From: Ruminococcaceae bacterium UBA1734
Lineage (GTDB): Bacteria; Bacillota; Clostridia; Oscillospirales; Acutalibacteraceae
Assembly: GCA_002315765.1 (NCBI GenBank)
Contig: DCIE01000014.1
Location: forward strand, 1-25,395
Reading direction: 5' to 3'
DNA: 25,395 bases
Positions 22,104-25,395 of the stretch are shown one piece after another. The notes beneath the pieces were generated by a model that was not told where the DNA came from, ran no database searches, and saw nothing but the letters and a program-made list of their open reading frames with translations. The position numbers were made by a program, and so were the translations under genes. The number at the start of each line of letters is the position of its first letter. The first letter of the stretch is position 1.

Positions 22104-24434
22104 ATGGAAAAATGGTTAAGACTTCAATATCAACCGAATATACCCTTGGGTAACGGCGGAAAAAGACTTACGGGTTGTAAGGAACATATTATGCTTTCAA
22201 GAGAAGCGGCAACCGAGGGTATGGTTTTATTAAAGAATGACAATAATACATTGCCGCTTAATAACAATGATACCGTTGCTTTGTTCGGTATTGCATCTGC
22301 AGACTATGTAAAGGGCGGCGGAGGTAGCGGTGATGTTTACACCGAATATTGCCGTAATCTTTGCGATGCAATGAATGTTAAAGAAAAAGAGGGTAAGATT
22401 TCGGTTTTCGGCAAACTGTCGGATTTTTATCTGGGAGAAGCGAAAAAGCAGTATGATGCGGGAATAGAGGTAGGAAAAACTACCGAGCCGGAAATACCCG
22501 AAGATTTATTTGAAGAGGTAAGAAGCATCTCAAATACGGCAATAATCAGTATTTGCAGGTATTCGGCGGAAAATTCCGACCGAAACGATTCGGATTTTTA
22601 CCTTTTAGAAGATGAAGAAAAACTGATTTCCAGGGTTTTGGAAAACTTTGAAAAAACGGTAGTTGTTCTTAATGTGGGTGGTATGGTGGATACCTCGTGG
22701 TTTAAGAATAACAAAAAAATCGGTGCGGCGCTGCTTGCTTGGCAGGCAGGCATGGAGGGTGGACTTGCCGAGGCTGACATTATTTGTGGTGATGTTTGTC
22801 CATCAGGAAAATTAAGCGATACATTTGCATCAAGTTTTGACGATTATCCATCCTCAAAAAACTTCAACGAGTCGGATGATTATGTCGATTATACCGATGA
22901 TATTTATGTGGGATATCGTTATTTTGAAACGATAAAAGGCGCTTCTGATAAGGTTAATTATCCTTTCGGTTACGGTCTTTCATATACCGATTTCAAAATA
23001 GAAACGCAAAAAATCGAAAAGAAAGATAATATTTTAAGGCTTAATATATCCGTAGAAAACATAGGAAACTATGCAGGTAAAGAGGTTGTGCAGGTGTATT
23101 ATTCGGCACCTGACGGGATTTTGGGAAAACCCAAGAAACAGCTTATTGCTTTTAAGAAAACAAAATTATTAAAGCCCTCATCAAAAGAGAAATTTGAGAT
23201 TTGTATTGATATTAACCAAATGGCATCTTTTGATGATTTGGGTAAAATTCAAAAATCCGCATTTTTGCTTGAAAAGGGTGAGTATCTGATATTTGTCGGT
23301 AATTCCGTAAGAAATGCCCAAAAGATTTTCGGATTTGCTATTGATGAAAATATTGTTATTGAACAGTTGTCATCACTTGCTTCGCCTAAAAAATTAAGTA
23401 AAAGATTGCAAAGTGACGGAACCTATGAGTCCCTGCCGACAGGAGAATATGATATTGATTCGGTTGACATGTCAAGTTGGCCGGAAAAACCCACTTGGAA
23501 TTACGAACCTATACAATTTGACTCTGCCGATGTGAATAACACCGACGGACTTGAATTCGGACTTGCCGCAGTAGCAAAGCAAGAGCAGACATTAGATGAA
23601 CTGATGTCAAGCTTTACCAACGAGGATTTAATAGATTTAGTTGGTGGCAGACCCAATAAAGGTGTTGCAAACACCCGTGGATTCGGAGATATGTATAAAT
23701 ATCGTATACCGCCGGTAATGACCACCGACGGTCCTGCCGGACTACGATTGAATTACGGAATAAATATCGCAACAACGGCATGGCCGTGTGCCACATTGCT
23801 TGCCTGCACATTTAACGAGGAGCTGATAAAAAAACTCGGGGAATGCAGTGCAAAAGAGGTAAAGGAAAACAATTTGGCAGTGTGGCTTGCTCCGGGAATG
23901 AATATACACAGGAGTCCACTTTGCGGAAGAAATTTTGAGTATTATTCCGAGGATCCGTACTTAACAGGAAAGATTGCCGCCGCCTTAATAAAGGGCGTTC
24001 AATCGCAAAATATCGCCGCTACTCCAAAGCATTTTTGTTGCAATAATAAGGAAACTAACAGATTTGAAAGTGATTCAAGAGTTTCCGAAAGGGCGTTGCG
24101 TGAAATCTATCTAAAGGGATTTGAAATAGCTGTAAAAGAAGCAAATCCATGGGTTATTATGACCGCTTATAACATAATAAACGGCAAATATGCTTCGGAA
24201 AATAACGAATTGATAAGCATATTAAGGGACGAATGGAAATTTGACGGTCTTATTACTACCGACTGGGATAATCACGCCGAGCATTACAAAGAGCTTTTGG
24301 CGGGTAATAATATCCGTATGCCCTATTGTAGCGGAAAAAGATTGAAAAAAGCACTTGAGATGGGTCTCATATCACGAGAAGATTTATATAGAAATGCAAA
24401 AAAGGTATTAGAGCTTATTTTGAAATTGGATTAA
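22104..24434 (+). CDS. Circularly permuted GH3 glycosidase (C-domain first, barrel last)
   Basis: A 776-residue GH3 with the domains reversed. The (alpha/beta)6 sandwich is first (about 30-300; AATEGMVLLKND, LAWQAGMEGGLAEADI, YPFGYGLSYT), then a fibronectin-III-like domain (about 315-415). A linker follows, then the catalytic barrel (about 510-776; TDGPAGLRLN, LAPGMNIHRSPLCGRNFEYYSEDP, PKHF). The nucleophile is D720 in TTDWDNH; a candidate acid/base is E156 in RYSAENSDR. This order is known from beta-glucosidases of Ruminococcus albus and Butyrivibrio. There is no signal peptide. It lies 19 bp after the propeller gene and 12 bp before the esterase gene. It probably shares or complements the substrate range of the standard-order GH3 in the same operon. 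Confidence 0.93.
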   Translation: MEKWLRLQYQPNIPLGNGGKRLTGCKEHIMLSREAATEGMVLLKNDNNTLPLNNNDTVALFGIASADYVKGGGGSGDVYTEYCRNLCDAMNVKEKEGKISVFGKLSDFYLGEAKKQYDAGIEVGKTTEPEIPEDLFEEVRSISNTAIISICRYSAENSDRNDSDFYLLEDEEKLISRVLENFEKTVVVLNVGGMVDTSWFKNNKKIGAALLAWQAGMEGGLAEADIICGDVCPSGKLSDTFASSFDDYPSSKNFNESDDYVDYTDDIYVGYRYFETIKGASDKVNYPFGYGLSYTDFKIETQKIEKKDNILRLNISVENIGNYAGKEVVQVYYSAPDGILGKPKKQLIAFKKTKLLKPSSKEKFEICIDINQMASFDDLGKIQKSAFLLEKGEYLIFVGNSVRNAQKIFGFAIDENIVIEQLSSLASPKKLSKRLQSDGTYESLPTGEYDIDSVDMSSWPEKPTWNYEPIQFDSADVNNTDGLEFGLAAVAKQEQTLDELMSSFTNEDLIDLVGGRPNKGVANTRGFGDMYKYRIPPVMTTDGPAGLRLNYGINIATTAWPCATLLACTFNEELIKKLGECSAKEVKENNLAVWLAPGMNIHRSPLCGRNFEYYSEDPYLTGKIAAALIKGVQSQNIAATPKHFCCNNKETNRFESDSRVSERALREIYLKGFEIAVKEANPWVIMTAYNIINGKYASENNELISILRDEWKFDGLITTDWDNHAEHYKELLAGNNIRMPYCSGKRLKKALEMGLISREDLYRNAKKVLELILKLD

Positions 24435-24446
24435 GAGGGAGTATTT

Positions 24447-25100
24447 ATGGATATTAACGGAAAGAAAATTTTATTTTTAGGTGATTCCATAACCGAAGGT
24501 GTGGGAACCACTTGTGACGAAAACCGATTTTTTGAAATAGTCGCAAGAGAAACCGGAGCTATTTGTAAGGGATATGGAATAGGCGGAACAAGAATTGCAC
24601 GAAACAGAGTTCCTTCTGAGAATCCGGTTTGGGACCAATGGTTTAATTCAAGGGTCGAAACCTTTGATAAGGATGCTGACATAATTGTGGTATTCGGCGG
24701 AACCAATGATTATGGTCACGGTGATGCACCTCTCGGTAATATTGACGATGATACGGAATTTTCGTTTTACGGTGCGTTGAACGTTTTGTTTCAAAATATA
24801 ATAGGTCAATTTCCGAAGGCAAGGGTAATAGTAATAACGCCGACCCATCGTATTAACGAAAACCTATTGCTAAATGAATTCGGTGTAAGACATGTTACTA
24901 ACCTATGTGGATATGTCAATATTATTAAAGAAGTGGCACGGAAATACGGATTGCCGATTATTGATTTTTACGGTGAACTGGGAATTTCTCCCGAAATCAA
25001 GGAGCAGATGGAAATCTATATGCCTGACGGTTTACATCCTTCTGATATGGGAAATGAAAAAATGGCAAAGCTGTTTATGGAAAAGATTAAAACATTTTAA
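24447..25100 (+). CDS. Cytoplasmic SGNH/GDSL-type esterase
   Basis: A 217-residue SGNH hydrolase with all blocks visible: FLGDSITEG with nucleophile S14, a Gly-rich GYGIGGTR block II, VFGGTNDYG with N87, and DGLHPS with catalytic D194 and H197. Enzymes of this type remove acetyl or other acyl groups from sugars. The start is ATG 24447 behind AGAGGGAG. Without a signal peptide it would act on imported, still-esterified oligosaccharides, matching the glycosidases before it. Its extracellular counterpart may be the SGNH domain of the giant secreted protein, though the two sequences differ strongly. Confidence 0.92.
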   Translation: MDINGKKILFLGDSITEGVGTTCDENRFFEIVARETGAICKGYGIGGTRIARNRVPSENPVWDQWFNSRVETFDKDADIIVVFGGTNDYGHGDAPLGNIDDDTEFSFYGALNVLFQNIIGQFPKARVIVITPTHRINENLLLNEFGVRHVTNLCGYVNIIKEVARKYGLPIIDFYGELGISPEIKEQMEIYMPDGLHPSDMGNEKMAKLFMEKIKTF

Positions 25101-25119
25101 GATTTTTCAGAGGATTCTT

Positions 25120-25395
25120 ATGAAGTATAATATTATATCTCCGAATGTTGAAAATTTGACCGATGAAGAAATAGTAAACCGGGAGAATATTATTCTAAAC
25201 AACTATCTTCGTTCGGGAAACAGTCCGTTTATTAAGCTTCTTAATATTTGTAAAGAGTACAAAAAGGAACTTGTTATTTCGGCTTTGGTTTGTGCTTTAC
25301 AGCTTAGTGCAATGCTTTTTTTGCCGATTGCAACTGCGAATATTATTGATGCTATAACCCTATCATCTGCTAATAAAATAAGAACAATAATTATT
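25120..25395 (+). CDS. ABC transporter membrane/ATPase protein, 3' truncated by the window edge
   Basis: Only the first 92 codons are present, open to the end of the window. After a charged ~48-residue leader, a KEYKKELVIS junction leads into a transmembrane helix (ALVCALQLSAMLFLPIATA) followed by NIIDAI. This is the typical opening of the six-helix membrane domain of exporter-type ABC proteins. The start is ATG 25120 with AGAGGA upstream, 19 bp after the esterase gene, so it belongs to the same operon. The ATPase half lies outside. If confirmed, its export-type fold would be unusual for sugar import and may indicate release of a product, or the boundary to a different function. Confidence 0.6.
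   Translation, partial: MKYNIISPNVENLTDEEIVNRENIILNNYLRSGNSPFIKLLNICKEYKKELVISALVCALQLSAMLFLPIATANIIDAITLSSANKIRTIII

Overview
The window reads as low-GC, AT-rich chromosomal DNA from a gut- or rumen-type member of the Clostridia, probably an Oscillospiraceae/Ruminococcaceae relative. The reasons are AGGAGG-type ribosome sites, frequent TTG/GTG starts, sigma-A type promoters, a type I dockerin protein, a circularly permuted GH3 beta-glucosidase, and accessory families (DUF6809, DUF3846, DUF4143 ATPases) typical of Firmicutes mobile DNA. No species can be named from the sequence alone.

Positions 1 to about 7,500 look like a decayed accessory or mobile region. From the left it holds three iteron-like repeats, two AAA_14/DUF4143 ATPases on the minus strand with strong promoters, a serine-recombinase fragment that keeps its catalytic serine but little else, and a coupled DUF3846-DUF6809 pair. 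A Fic-domain gene follows, flanked by two copies of a ~50 bp hairpin repeat. Next come a 21-residue hydrophobic peptide gene, a MntA/HepT toxin-antitoxin pair with its own promoter and terminator, and a 5'-truncated tyrosine-rich gene. An 11-bp tandem direct repeat at 7485-7517 resembles integrase arm sites and may mark the right end of the element.

Positions 7,600-11,120 hold an AraC-type regulator divergent from a tight three-gene operon: a short-chain dehydrogenase, a divergent type I 3-dehydroquinase-like protein and a zinc-free MDR/quinone oxidoreductase. Together they suggest oxidation, dehydration and ene-reduction of a cyclic polyol or hydroaromatic compound. The substrate is unknown.

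Positions 11,450-17,510 encode two secreted proteins behind one promoter. The first is a small dockerin protein with a beta-sandwich-like tail. The second is a 1,733-residue multidomain protein with a duplicated unknown domain, an SGNH hydrolase and a C-terminal metallophosphoesterase. After a terminator at 17,470-17,511, and with no visible new promoter, a tightly packed operon of signal-less (cytoplasmic) glycan enzymes runs to the right edge: GH3, MGH1-like glycosidase, GH43/GH130-like beta-propeller, circularly permuted GH3 and SGNH esterase. The start of an ABC transporter membrane/ATPase gene closes the window. The simplest reading is a locus for binding, de-esterifying and depolymerising a substituted beta-linked glycan, with surface capture outside and oligosaccharide breakdown inside.
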